Assembly: GCF_002749975.1 (NCBI RefSeq)
Contig: NZ_PEIG01000005.1
Span: 336,683-400,682, forward strand
Direction: 5' to 3'
Length of the DNA: 64,000 nucleotides
DNA from: Gloeocapsopsis sp. IPPAS B-1203
GTDB lineage: Bacteria; Cyanobacteriota; Cyanobacteriia; Cyanobacteriales; Chroococcidiopsidaceae
Shown: piece by piece, positions 63,876 through 64,000 of the stretch
Layout: each line of letters opens with the position of its first letter
Position numbering within the stretch: position 1 is the first letter of the stretch
Made by a program: the position numbers and the translations under genes
Notes under the pieces: model-generated
The model's database searches: none
What the model was told of the DNA's origin: nothing
What the model saw: only the letters and a program-made list of their open reading frames with translations

Positions 63876-64000
<125 letters not shown>

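Overview
The window is chromosomal DNA from a photosynthetic cyanobacterium. Seen directly: two psbA genes (D1 of photosystem II) at the right end, chlP (geranylgeranyl reductase), rpaA (circadian and phycobilisome output regulator), a CpcT-type phycobilin lyase, a Crr7-like NDH-1 assembly protein, a fused panC/cmk gene, and dozens of copies of the HIP1 octamer GCGATCGC inside and between genes. Gene content and the purine-rich intergenic repeats suggest a Chroococcidiopsis/Gloeocapsopsis-like genome, but that placement is inference. There is no rRNA, CRISPR array, intact prophage or intact insertion sequence.

Layout. 0-2.6 kb: the start of a TonB-dependent siderophore receptor (runs off the left edge), a DUF29 gene framed by a 44-bp direct repeat, and a PchR-like AraC regulator. 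3-5.2 kb: chlP and rpaA, convergent across a terminator made of two HIP1 octamers. 5.5-17.8 kb: membrane and envelope proteins (two alpha/beta hydrolases in tandem, Yip1, DUF2254, two DUF389 proteins, a CPA1 Na+/H+ antiporter, a metallophosphoesterase, a lipoprotein). 17.8-24.2 kb: the rimP-nusA-ylxR-infB operon, entered through a strong terminator hairpin that ends just before rimP. 24.2-41.1 kb: mixed housekeeping genes (SLH-domain surface protein, lipid kinase, Crr7, DUF2854, map, cpdA, cpcT), tRNA-Thr with a nearby 3' tRNA fragment, tRNA-Cys, and a DUF6883/DUF4926 gene pair. 41.3-47.3 kb: an accessory region with two inverted copies of a multi-hairpin repeat, a broken prlF-yhaV toxin-antitoxin locus, an NAD-dependent epimerase, malic enzyme, a flavin oxidoreductase and a methyltransferase-HIT fusion. 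47.4-59.7 kb: purM, rlpA, panC/cmk, Mn superoxide dismutase, a group of small membrane proteins, a decayed GH100 invertase, and ppk1. 59.8-62.4 kb: a TetR regulator with matching operators, a DJ-1/PfpI protein and an iron alcohol dehydrogenase. 62.4-64 kb: a divergent psbA followed by the 3' end of a conventional psbA.

Genes likely to work together are the transcription/translation operon (rimP, nusA, ylxR, infB), the siderophore receptor with its AraC regulator, the TetR-controlled aldehyde/electrophile detoxification cassette, and the paired D1 genes. Several loci are decaying: prlF-yhaV, GH100 invertase, a small ORF before the DUF2254 gene, and possibly the 5' end of a Yip1-like gene. The most unusual structures are the modular palindromic repeat family (four copies), a 27-bp palindromic repeat inserted in frame into a TPR gene at a HIP1 site, and the attenuator-like rimP leader.
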